Made by a program: the position numbers and the translations under genes. A model generated the notes under the pieces. It did no database searches and was not told the origin of the DNA. It was given only the letters and a program-made list of their open reading frames with translations. This document shows, one piece after another, positions 8,927 through 17,655 of a DNA stretch of 32,607 bases (the stretch's first letter is position 1; every line of letters begins with the position of its first letter). Source of the stretch: Candidatus Methylomirabilota bacterium (lineage in GTDB: Bacteria > Methylomirabilota > Methylomirabilia > Methylomirabilales > 2-02-FULL-66-22); the NCBI GenBank assembly GCA_026387775.1, contig JAPLLC010000010.1:1-32607 (forward strand), in the 5' to 3' direction.

Positions 8927-9826
8927 ATGTCCACACCTCTGACGTTCCGCCGACGCTATCGCCACGAGATCCAGGCCTACGGCTTCCTGGGACCGGCCCT
9001 GGTGCTGCTCGGGCTCCTCATGGTGTATCCCCTGGGCCAGGTCATCCGGATGAGCTTCTACGAGGTCACTCTCCGGAAGGAGGCCTGGGTCGGCCTGGCG
9101 AATTACGCCGAACTGCTCAAGGCACCCCTCTTCTGGCAGGTCCTCTGGCAGACTGTGGCCTTCACGGTGGGCAGCGTGGTGATGCACCTGGTCATCGGGA
9201 TGGGGCTGGCGCTCTTGCTCCACACCAAGATCAACGCGCAGATCCGGAACTTCCTGCGGGGTCTGCTGATCATCCCCTGGCTCTTTGCGCCGACCGTGGC
9301 CGGGATGATCTGGGTCCTGATGCTCTCCCCCTTCGGAGTGGTGAACGGCTTCCTAACCACGATCGGTCTCCTTGATGCCAACGCCACCATCAACTGGCTG
9401 GGGAGCCCGGCCACGTCGCTCGTGTCGGTCACGACCATGAACATCTGGCGGGCCTTTCCGTTCTTCATGGTGATGCTGCTGGCGGGGCTCCAGGCGATCC
9501 CGGAGGACGTGTACGAGGCGGCGGACATCGACGGGACCACCCCGCTCCAGAAGTTCTGGTACATCACCATCCCGGCGTTGAGCGGCGTCATCATGACGAT
9601 CGTGCTGCTGGATTCCATCTGGACCTTCCGCGCCTTCGACCCGGTGTACGTCATGACGGGCGGCGGGCCGGTCAACTCGTCCCAGGTGCTCCCGACCATG
9701 ATCTACTTCGACGCGTTCCAGCGGCTGAAGTTCGGGTACGCGTCGGCCGAGGCGGTGGTCATGTTCCTGATCCTGTTTGCCTTCAGCGTCGTCTACGTCC
9801 GGCGCGCGGTGCGGGAAATTGGCTAG
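8927..9826 (+). CDS. Sugar ABC transporter permease (MalF/UgpA-like)
   Basis: Multi-TM; EAADIDGTTPLQKFWYITIPALSGVI EAA-loop. Confidence 0.93.
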   Translation: MSTPLTFRRRYRHEIQAYGFLGPALVLLGLLMVYPLGQVIRMSFYEVTLRKEAWVGLANYAELLKAPLFWQVLWQTVAFTVGSVVMHLVIGMGLALLLHTKINAQIRNFLRGLLIIPWLFAPTVAGMIWVLMLSPFGVVNGFLTTIGLLDANATINWLGSPATSLVSVTTMNIWRAFPFFMVMLLAGLQAIPEDVYEAADIDGTTPLQKFWYITIPALSGVIMTIVLLDSIWTFRAFDPVYVMTGGGPVNSSQVLPTMIYFDAFQRLKFGYASAEAVVMFLILFAFSVVYVRRAVREIG

Positions 9827-9848
9827 ATCGCGACAAGAGAGCTGGGGG

Positions 9849-10682
9849 ATGCGGGCCCGACGGCGGGCCGCACACGCGGCCATCTACACCATCCTGGTGG
9901 CAGTGACGGCCATCATGCTGTTCCCGGTGGCGTGGATGCTGACGGTGTCGGTGCGGCCGAACGTCGAGGTGATGAAGATTCCGCCGCAGTGGATCCCCAC
10001 GGTCTTCACCCTGGCGCCGTACGCCAAGGTCCTGGGGAGCACGCGCTACCTGCGGACATTCCTGAACAGCTACGTCATCGCCTTGGTCGTGACCGCCTTC
10101 TCCCTCTTCATCGGGGCGCTGGCGGCCTACGCCCTGGCCCGGTTCCGGTTCAAGGGGTATCGCGCGGTGATCATGTTTCTGATCATCACGCAGATGTTCC
10201 CGCTGGTGCTCCTCTGCATCCCGTACTTCCGGCTGGTGGTCCGGCTGGGCCTCTATGACACCCTGACGGCCCTGATCGTCGTCTACACGACGTTCACGCT
10301 TCCATTTTGCATCCTGATGCTGCGGAGCTACTTCGCCCAGATCCCCAAGGATATGGAAGAGGCGGCCATGGTGGACGGCTGCTCGCGTTTGGGCGCCATC
10401 GCCCGGACGCTGTTGCCGATGTCCTTCCCGGCGCTGGTGGGGGCCGGCCTCTACACCTTCCTGCTGGCCTGGAACGAGTTCCTCTTCGCCGTGGTGCTGA
10501 TCGAGTCCTGGGGAAAGCGGGTCATCACCATCGCCATCTACAGCCTGCTGGCCGAGTTCGTCACCGAGTGGAGCATGATGATGGCCTTCTCCGTCCTGGC
10601 CAGCGCCCCCCTGGTGATCGCGTTCATCTTCCTCCAGCGCTACGTCGTACAGGGGATGACGGCGGGGGCCATCAAGTCATGA
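9849..10682 (+). CDS. Sugar ABC transporter permease (MalG/UgpE-like)
   Basis: Multi-TM; EEAAMVDGCSRLGAIARTLLPMSFPALVGAGLYTFLLAWNEFLFA. Confidence 0.93.
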   Translation: MRARRRAAHAAIYTILVAVTAIMLFPVAWMLTVSVRPNVEVMKIPPQWIPTVFTLAPYAKVLGSTRYLRTFLNSYVIALVVTAFSLFIGALAAYALARFRFKGYRAVIMFLIITQMFPLVLLCIPYFRLVVRLGLYDTLTALIVVYTTFTLPFCILMLRSYFAQIPKDMEEAAMVDGCSRLGAIARTLLPMSFPALVGAGLYTFLLAWNEFLFAVVLIESWGKRVITIAIYSLLAEFVTEWSMMMAFSVLASAPLVIAFIFLQRYVVQGMTAGAIKS

Positions 10683-11632
10683 CCCCGGAAGTCGCTGCCG
10701 CGCGCCCGTTCGACGTGGTCGGGTTCGGGGTCAACGCCCTCGATCTGATCGCCATCATCGATGGGTATCCCCTGCCGGACATGAAGGCGCAGTTCAAGGA
10801 GTTCGACGTGCAGGGCGGCGGGGTCACCGCCACGGCCATGGCCGCCTGCGCCCGGCTCGGGCTCCGGACCCGATATGTCGGGAAGATCGGCACCGATTTC
10901 TGGGCGCGTCTCTCGCTGCGCACGCTCTCGAAAGAGGGGGTGGACGTGCGCTGCGTCATCCGGGCCAAGGGGAGTCCGGGCCACGTCAGTCTGGTCCTGG
11001 CGGACCGGGCGACAGGGCAGCGGACGCTGTTCTTCCGCCGCCCCCCGACGTACGCGATCCGACCGGAGGAGGTGGACCGGGCGGCCATCACGGCGGGCCG
11101 GCTTCTGCACGTGGACGGGATCGATCCCGAGGCCGCCGTACAGGCGATCGGCTGGGCCCGCGAAGCCGGCATGCGGGTGACCATGGACGGGGAGCGGATC
11201 GTGCCCGGCATCGAAGAGGTGTGGCCGCGGGTGGACCTGCTGGTCTGTAATCCGCGGTTCCTGGCGGCGGTCACCGGGGAACAGACACCGAAGGAGGGGC
11301 TGCAGGCCCTTGCGGCCCGCGGTCCGTCCCGGGTGGCCGTCACGCTGGCCGAGGAGGGGGTTCTCGGATTCACCGAAGGACGCTTCATGCGCATCCCGGG
11401 CTTTCCGATCAAGGCCGTGGATACGAACGGTGCCGGGGACGTCTTTCACGGGGCCTGCGCCGTCGGGGAACTGCGGGACTGGTCGCTTGAATGGACCCTG
11501 ACCTTTGCCTCCGCCGTGGCCGCCATGAAGTGCCGCTCCCTGGGCGGCCGACGCGGCATCCCTCGCCTGCCCGAGGTTGCCGTGTTCCTCGCGGCTCACG
11601 GCTGCACCGAGATCGCCGACGCGATCGGATGA
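10679..11632 (+). CDS. PfkB family carbohydrate kinase
   Basis: ATGA overlap with permease; DTNGAGDVFHGACAVGE PfkB signature; GGGVTATAMAACARLG. Confidence 0.92.
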   Translation: MTPEVAAARPFDVVGFGVNALDLIAIIDGYPLPDMKAQFKEFDVQGGGVTATAMAACARLGLRTRYVGKIGTDFWARLSLRTLSKEGVDVRCVIRAKGSPGHVSLVLADRATGQRTLFFRRPPTYAIRPEEVDRAAITAGRLLHVDGIDPEAAVQAIGWAREAGMRVTMDGERIVPGIEEVWPRVDLLVCNPRFLAAVTGEQTPKEGLQALAARGPSRVAVTLAEEGVLGFTEGRFMRIPGFPIKAVDTNGAGDVFHGACAVGELRDWSLEWTLTFASAVAAMKCRSLGGRRGIPRLPEVAVFLAAHGCTEIADAIG

Positions 11633-11639
11633 GCCAACC

Positions 11640-12821
11640 TCACGCGGCGGGCCCTCCGTCGAACCGCCCCTGATCGGCCGCGTGCAGCAACCGCCGGCAA
11701 ATCTCGTCGCAGACCAAGAAGCCCTTGGATGTCAGCCGCAGCCTGTCCTCCCGAAAGACCGCCATCCCGTCCTCGATCATCTTGTCCAGGAGGCATCCCC
11801 ACCGCATCTTTAGATCGAAGGCGAAGTCCGCGCTCAAGCCCGTCACGTCGAGTCCGCCGCTCCGGAGACCCAGGAGGATTCGTTCGGCGAGCATCTCTCG
11901 CGGTCCCACCTGCTCCTCACCGCCTACCGGCAAGACGCCCCGTCCCAGCCGTTCAAGATAGGTAGCGAGGTCCGAGATGTTCCACCAGCGCCGGCCGCTT
12001 CGCCCGTCACCGGCCTTCCGAAACGAATGGGCCGACGGGCCGAAGCCGAGATAATCTTCGTGGGACCAGTAGGCGCAGTTGTGTCGGCAGCGGAATCCGG
12101 GGAGGGCGTAGTTCGAGACTTCGTAGTGGTCGTATCCGTGACCGCGCAGCACCTCCATCGTCCGCTCGTACATGTGCGCTTCGAGATCCGTGGGATTCGC
12201 GCGAACCTCGCCGGTCTGTATCTGACCGGCCAGCGGGGTGTGCTCCTCGACGATGAGGCTGTAGGCGGCGACGTGTTGCGGCGCGAGGCCCGCGGCGGTC
12301 GCCAGGTTGTCTTCCCACTGGGCCAGGGTTTGCCCCGGGATCGAGTAGATGAGGTCGAGGCCGAGGTTGTCGAATCCGGCGCTGCGGGCCAGATCGATGA
12401 CGCGGAGCGCCTCCGTCCGGTCGTGGACTCGGCCGAGTGTCCTGAGTTCGGAATCGTGGAACGACTGGATGCCGACACTCAGCCGGTTGACGCCGAGGGC
12501 GCGATAGGCGCGAAGCTTCTCTTCGGTTACCGTGCCGGGGTTCGCCTCCAGCGTCACTTCCGCGTTCGGCGCGATCCTGAAAGCGGCGTGAAGGCGGGAC
12601 AGGATCGACTCGAGCTGTCGGGGAGTGAGAAGCGACGGGGTGCCCCCCCCAAAGAAGAGGGTCTCGAACGTTACGTTTTCGGCGCCTGCTTGGCGGAGCG
12701 AGATCTCCCGCGTCAGCGCTGCGAAGAAGTCCTCGATCAACTCAGTGTTCTCCACCGAGTAGAAGTCGCAATAGAGGCACTTTCGTTCACAGAAGGGGAT
12801 ATGGACGTAAAGAGAGCTCAG
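11640..12821 (-). CDS. hemW: HemW-like radical SAM protein (coproporphyrinogen III oxidase-like), probable CTG start
   Basis: In-frame extension upstream of the GTG at 12755 gives (L)SSLYVHIPFCERKCLYCDFYSVENTE with the CX3CX2C motif; TAA at 12842-12840 leaves CTG 12821-12819 as the only near-cognate start before the motif. FFGGGTPSLL, NRLSVGIQSF, CAYWSHEDYLGFGPSAHS. Confidence 0.85.
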   Translation of the reverse strand: MSSLYVHIPFCERKCLYCDFYSVENTELIEDFFAALTREISLRQAGAENVTFETLFFGGGTPSLLTPRQLESILSRLHAAFRIAPNAEVTLEANPGTVTEEKLRAYRALGVNRLSVGIQSFHDSELRTLGRVHDRTEALRVIDLARSAGFDNLGLDLIYSIPGQTLAQWEDNLATAAGLAPQHVAAYSLIVEEHTPLAGQIQTGEVRANPTDLEAHMYERTMEVLRGHGYDHYEVSNYALPGFRCRHNCAYWSHEDYLGFGPSAHSFRKAGDGRSGRRWWNISDLATYLERLGRGVLPVGGEEQVGPREMLAERILLGLRSGGLDVTGLSADFAFDLKMRWGCLLDKMIEDGMAVFREDRLRLTSKGFLVCDEICRRLLHAADQGRFDGGPAA

Positions 12822-12892
12822 CGCAAGATCCCCTTTCCATTATACGGGGAAGGGTGAACAAGGAGATGGAGATCGGCGTTGGACCCTGTGGC

Positions 12893-13594
12893 CTACTCCC
12901 ACGGTCGTTCAAGCATCTCCCGGGTCTCCTCGACGGCGATCTTCCAGATGGCCTCCATGTCGGCGTCCGGGCGCTGGTGGTAGCCGCCGTAGTTGCCGTC
13001 ACCGAGCAAGGCGCGCAGCGCGACCGGGTCGCACAGCCGCACGCGGTCAAGGTCAACCATGGGCTTCCGCTCGGCCGGCAAAGTGACCCCGGTCAGACGC
13101 GTCCAGGGGAAGTTCTCCATCCACGAGCCGTGCGAGGCGACCGGATCAATCTCCACCACTTGCCCCCAGGTGCGCGGTGCGTTCCACCAGTTGTGGAGAC
13201 GCACCTTCACCCCCGGATGGTCGGCCATCCACTCACCGGCGAGTCCCTGCACCGGCGAGTTGCCGCCGTGGCCGTTCACGAGCAGGATGCGCCGGAAGCC
13301 GCTGTCCGCTAGGGAATCAAGAATGTCGCGGACCACCAAGAGGTAGGTTTCGACGCGCAGCGAGATCGAGCCGGGGTAGGCCCGGAAGTACGGGCTGATT
13401 CCATAGGGGAGCGCGGGAAACACCGGCACCCCGAGCGGCTTCGCGGCCTCGACCGCCACCCGCTCTGCCAGAATCGTATCCGTGCTTAGGCTGAGGTTCG
13501 CATGTTGCTCGGTGCTGCCGAGCGGGAGCACGGCACGATCCTCCCGCCGAAGGGCTGCTTCCACCTGCATCCAGTTCTGTTCGTAGATCCTCAT
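12893..13594 (-). CDS. Creatininase family amidohydrolase
   Basis: ATG 13594 preceded by GGGAGG; VLPLGSTEQHANLSLSTDTILAERVA, ILLVNGHGGNSPVQ. Confidence 0.9.
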   Translation of the reverse strand: MRIYEQNWMQVEAALRREDRAVLPLGSTEQHANLSLSTDTILAERVAVEAAKPLGVPVFPALPYGISPYFRAYPGSISLRVETYLLVVRDILDSLADSGFRRILLVNGHGGNSPVQGLAGEWMADHPGVKVRLHNWWNAPRTWGQVVEIDPVASHGSWMENFPWTRLTGVTLPAERKPMVDLDRVRLCDPVALRALLGDGNYGGYHQRPDADMEAIWKIAVEETREMLERPWE

Positions 13595-13704
13595 CCGACC
13601 TCCCGCTTGTCCCAGGGCCTTGAAGCAACCCGCGTGATGATGACGACCACGAAGCCGTGGTACAACGATCCGAACACGAATAGGATGTTCCGTGGGAGGT
13701 GCAA

Positions 13705-13736
13705 TGTCAAGGGAGGAGAAGACTTTGCCCTTGACA
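13705..13736. promoter_or_regulatory. Perfect 9-bp inverted repeat TGTCAAGGG-N14-CCCTTGACA in divergent intergenic region
   Basis: Arms 13705-13713 and 13728-13736; between divergent starts at 13594 (-) and 13875 (+). Confidence 0.6.
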
Positions 13737-13874
13737 GCATCCCGGCCGTACGGGCATCCTGCGCCGGTTCTGGTGAGGGGAGCCTCCTGGGACTTATTGC
13801 GGCCGGAGAGCCGATCATTCAACCGAGAAGAGACCGCCCCGGCAGTCTCGGATAACAACCCAAAGGAGTGCGAG

Positions 13875-14642
13875 ATGGGAAACGGCAGCAAGCCTGTGCG
13901 ACTGTCCTACGAAGCGCTGCTCGAGCTCAAGCGCTGGAATACGCCGAGCGTGTACAACGGCTGGGAGGCCTTCACCAAGCAGGATCGCACGAAGGGGCAC
14001 TTCAATCTGGAGGAGACGCGCGATTTCATGCCGCAGATGGGCCCCATGGTCGGCTATGCGGTGACCGTGGTCATCGAGCCGAGCAACCCGAGCTATCCGA
14101 AGGCGAACCCGAACGCCTGGAGTGAGTACCGCCGCTATATCGCCGCCGCCCCCGGTCCCAAGATTGTCATTGTTCAGGATCTGGACAAGCCGAACTTCGT
14201 CGGGGCGTATTGGGGCGAGGTCAACAGCAACATCCATCGAGCCCTCGGCTGCGTGGGGAGCATCATCGACGGGGTGATCCGCGATGTGGACGAGATGTGC
14301 AATGCGGGCTTCAAGGCCATAGCGAAACGCACGAGCGTCGGGCACGCATATTCCACCCCCGTCAGATGGAATTGCGAGGTGGATGTGTTCGGGTGTCCAG
14401 TGAAGCCCGGGCAGCTCATTCACGCGGACAAGCACGGGTTCCTGGTCATCCCAGAGGAGGATGAGGCGTATCTTCCCGATGCGTGCCGGTTCATGGACGC
14501 CAACGAGTGCCGCACGCTGATTCCAGCGGCGAGAGCTTCCGCGGGAAAGACGATGGAGGAGGTCCTGCGGGAGATGGACGAAGCGGGAAGGCGGTTCGGC
14601 GAAGCGGTCAAGGAGAAGTTCGGCACCAAGGGGGAAGGGTAG
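13875..14642 (+). CDS. RraA-like family protein
   Basis: ALGCVGSIIDGVIRDVDEMCNAGFKAIAKRTS...VFGCPVKPGQLIHADKHGFLVIP; RBS aaaggag. Confidence 0.8.
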   Translation: MGNGSKPVRLSYEALLELKRWNTPSVYNGWEAFTKQDRTKGHFNLEETRDFMPQMGPMVGYAVTVVIEPSNPSYPKANPNAWSEYRRYIAAAPGPKIVIVQDLDKPNFVGAYWGEVNSNIHRALGCVGSIIDGVIRDVDEMCNAGFKAIAKRTSVGHAYSTPVRWNCEVDVFGCPVKPGQLIHADKHGFLVIPEEDEAYLPDACRFMDANECRTLIPAARASAGKTMEEVLREMDEAGRRFGEAVKEKFGTKGEG

Positions 14643-14775
14643 AGTCGTAACGGCGCGAGGACATGTCGGTAGCGAATATGTATCTCAAGACTCAACACTA
14701 CTAGCCGGGGCCGGGGGCCTGGTCTGTCCCCTCTGTTCTTTTTCTGCCTCAGCACCCGGAAGATTCCGGTTGACT

Positions 14776-14797
14776 CGCTACTCCCCTGGTAGTAGCG
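14776..14797. repeat. Inverted repeat CGCTACT-N8-AGTAGCG upstream of the reductase gene
   Basis: Perfect 7-bp arms 14776-14782 and 14791-14797, just after TTGACT at 14770. Confidence 0.45.
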
Positions 14798-14921
14798 TCC
14801 CCCTCAACGTCGGGTTCCCTGTGGGTTATTGTGCCCCGTTCGCCGGTTTCTGTGGTCCCGCGCTACGCCGGCCAGGTCGCTCCCGGTCGCGCCGGTTTCC
14901 AACTTCCTATCCGGTTCCACT

Positions 14922-15938
14922 ATGCATATCACCGTCTGGGGTGCCGGAGCCATCGGAGGGATCACCGGCGGGGCCTTGGCCCGCACCGGGCATGACGTCC
15001 TGCTGGTGGACGCACATGAAGAGCACGTCCGCGCGATTCAGCGGGACGGCTTGCACGTGCTGGATCCGCGGGGCGACTGGCAGGTGCAGGTCCGGGCGGC
15101 GACGCCGGCAGAGGTGCGAGGGCCAATCGGCCTCCTCCTCCTGGCCGTCAAGGCCCAGGCCACGGCGACCGCGCTGGCGCAGATCGTGCCGCTTCTCAGC
15201 CAGGACTCCATGCTGGTGTCTGTCCAGAACGGCCTCAACGAGGAGCTGATCGCGGAGCGAATCGGGGCTGCCCGCACCGTCGGGTGTCTCGTGAACTGGG
15301 CCGCCGATTGGGTGGCGCCCGGCCGGATCCAGTACGGTGGGCCGGGGAGCCTGACGCTGGGCGAGCTGGACGGGCGGATCACACCCCGCGTCCGCGACCT
15401 GGCGAAGTTGCTCTCGGCCGTCCAGCCCACGCGGGTGACGGAGAACATCTGGGGGCTGCTCTGGGCCAAAACCTGCTACGCGGCGCTCCTCTTCGCCACG
15501 GCGCTGACCGACGAGACGATCTATGACGTGGTGGAGCGGCCCCTGCCGACCCAGCGGATGCTCGTCCTGCTGGTCGCCGAGGCCATGGCAGTGGCCGAGG
15601 CGTGTGGGGTCCGGGTGGAGGCCTTCGACGAGTACGATCCGGCGCTCTATCGCCGGGGAGCGGCGGGGGACCTGACCGCCATCGAGGCGGCCATGGCGGA
15701 GATCTCCCGCTTTTACCGGAAGCACACCAAGGTCAAGACCGGCATCTGGCGCGACCTGGCGGTGCGCAAGCGCAAGACCGAGGTGGATTCGCAGATCGGG
15801 GTGGTGGTCGCCAAAGGCCGCCGCCTCGGCGTGGCCACTCCGCTGCTCGATCGCGTGGTGGTCATGATCCATGACCTGGAGGACGGGCGACGCGTCATGG
15901 GGTGGGCGAATCTGGATGAATTGGTGGCCCTGGCCTGA
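14922..15938 (+). CDS. Ketopantoate reductase (ApbA/PanE)-like oxidoreductase
   Basis: MHITVWGAGAIGGITGGALARTGHDVLLVD Rossmann motif; VSVQNGLNEELIAERIG; NIWGLLWAKTCYAALL. Confidence 0.88.
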   Translation: MHITVWGAGAIGGITGGALARTGHDVLLVDAHEEHVRAIQRDGLHVLDPRGDWQVQVRAATPAEVRGPIGLLLLAVKAQATATALAQIVPLLSQDSMLVSVQNGLNEELIAERIGAARTVGCLVNWAADWVAPGRIQYGGPGSLTLGELDGRITPRVRDLAKLLSAVQPTRVTENIWGLLWAKTCYAALLFATALTDETIYDVVERPLPTQRMLVLLVAEAMAVAEACGVRVEAFDEYDPALYRRGAAGDLTAIEAAMAEISRFYRKHTKVKTGIWRDLAVRKRKTEVDSQIGVVVAKGRRLGVATPLLDRVVVMIHDLEDGRRVMGWANLDELVALA

Positions 15939-15991
15939 GCGGGCCGGGCCGTTTCGTCGGGGAAAGTCCCGATGTGGGGAAGGAGAGGCAG

Positions 15992-17587
15992 ATGCGAAAG
16001 GGAACGCGAGCCACACGGGTACTGGTCGTGATGGCGCTCTTCATCGCGGCCGTCGCCTGGGTGGCGGACGGCGCGGCGGGCGAGAAGCGGGGCGGCACGT
16101 TGACCATCGTCCGGCCCACCGATCCGGTGTCGCTGGATTCCAACCTGGAGACGACCGGGCCCGGGGCCTGGGTCTACTACAACATCACCGAGCCTCTCCT
16201 GGTACTGGACGAGGCGGGCAAGCTCACGCCGCGGCTGGCCACGAGCTGGCAGGTAATCTCTCCCACCAAGATCCGCTTCAAGCTGCGCCCGAACGTGAAA
16301 TTCCACGACGGCACGCCGTTCAACGCGCAAGCGGTCAAGTTCACCATCGACCGGGCCTTCAACGAGAAGCCGGGCGCGCGCTGGGCCAGCCTGGCCGGGC
16401 CGTTCACCGGCGCCGAGGTCGTGGACGATCTGACCGTGGACATCACGACGAGGGAGCCCTACGGGCCCTCCCTGCGCTCGCTGGCCATGGCCTATGTCGG
16501 GATCGTGTCGCCCGCGGCCGTAAAGAAACACGGCGAGAACTACGGGCGGAATCCCGTCGGGACGGGGCCCTTCAAGTTCGTGGAGTGGAAGACCAACACC
16601 AGCATCACCATCGAGAAGAACGCCGACTACTGGGGCGACAAGGCCCTGGTGGACCGAGTGATCTTCAAGGTCGTGCCCGAGGAGGGGGCGCGGATGATCT
16701 CGCTGCGCACGGGCGAGGCGGACATGGTTCTCATCCCGTCGCCGGCCGAGCTGCCGAGCCTCAAGCGCGAAGGCAAGTTCAACGTCTATGAGGTGGTCGG
16801 AGGGCGCATCATCTTCGTGGGCTTCAATCTGAACAAGCCCATCGTGAATGATCCCCTGGTGCGCCAGGCCATGTTCCACGCCGTGAACATCAATACCATC
16901 CTCGACAACATCTACGAGGGGGCGGCGGTCCGGCCCAAGAGCTATCTGGCGCCCAGCGTGTTCGGCTTCAAGGACATGCAGTTCGACAAGCTGTATCCGT
17001 ACGACAAGGCCAAAGCCAAGGCCCTCTTCGCCAAAGCGGGCTGGACGCCCGGGCCCGACGGGATCCTCCAGAAGGGCGGGCAGAAGATGACCCTGTCCTG
17101 GCTGGCCTCCCGTGGCCGCTACCTAAAGGACGCCGAGATGGCCGAGGCGGTGCAGGCCCAGCTCAAGGAGGTCGGTGTGGATGCCCGGCTGCAGTTCCTG
17201 GAGTGGGGGGCGCTCTTCAGCCAGATGCGCTCGGCGAACCTGGACCACCACATGTACACCTTCGGCTGGATCACCACCAACAACGACGCCGACTACACGA
17301 TGTACTCCTCGTTCTTGTGCAAGAGCGAGCCGCCGGCGGGCTGGAACCGCGCCCGGTATTGTGACAGCAAGGCGGACGCGCTGATCGAGAAGGCGCGGAG
17401 CAGCGTGAATCAGTCGGCGCGCGAGAAGATGTACGGCGAGGTCCAGACCATCATGGCCAAGGAGCCCATCTGGATCCCGGTGGCCAACACCAAGGAGGTC
17501 GTGGTCACGCAGCGCTACGTCCGCGGCTTCTCCGTGCATCCGGTCGAGTACAACCTGGACCTGACCAAGGTCTGGATGGATAAGTAA
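15992..17587 (+). CDS. ABC transporter substrate-binding protein, family 5 (peptide/nickel type)
   Basis: KRGGTLTIVRPTDPVSLDSNLETTGPGAWVYYNITEPLL; FKLRPNVKFHDGTPFNAQAVKFTIDRAF. Confidence 0.93.
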   Translation: MRKGTRATRVLVVMALFIAAVAWVADGAAGEKRGGTLTIVRPTDPVSLDSNLETTGPGAWVYYNITEPLLVLDEAGKLTPRLATSWQVISPTKIRFKLRPNVKFHDGTPFNAQAVKFTIDRAFNEKPGARWASLAGPFTGAEVVDDLTVDITTREPYGPSLRSLAMAYVGIVSPAAVKKHGENYGRNPVGTGPFKFVEWKTNTSITIEKNADYWGDKALVDRVIFKVVPEEGARMISLRTGEADMVLIPSPAELPSLKREGKFNVYEVVGGRIIFVGFNLNKPIVNDPLVRQAMFHAVNINTILDNIYEGAAVRPKSYLAPSVFGFKDMQFDKLYPYDKAKAKALFAKAGWTPGPDGILQKGGQKMTLSWLASRGRYLKDAEMAEAVQAQLKEVGVDARLQFLEWGALFSQMRSANLDHHMYTFGWITTNNDADYTMYSSFLCKSEPPAGWNRARYCDSKADALIEKARSSVNQSAREKMYGEVQTIMAKEPIWIPVANTKEVVVTQRYVRGFSVHPVEYNLDLTKVWMDK

Positions 17588-17613
17588 GCTTCTCGGGAAT
17601 CTCGTCTGACTCA

Positions 17614-17653
17614 GGTGCCCCCGGGCGGGTGGCTCGGGGGCACCGGGCTTTTT
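17614..17653 (+). terminator. Terminator/attenuator-like hairpin between binding-protein and permease genes
   Basis: GGTGCCCCCG (17614-17623) and CGGGGGCACC (17635-17644), perfect 10 bp, followed by GGGCTTTTT. Confidence 0.7.
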
Positions 17654-17655
17654 CG

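Noticed and set aside
7568-9223. 551-aa minus-strand ORF
   Set aside because: Antisense to the sugar-binding protein and permease; no domain signal.
10307-10678. Long N-terminal extension of the PfkB ORF
   Set aside because: Overlaps the permease in another frame; real start is the ATGA-coupled ATG at 10679.
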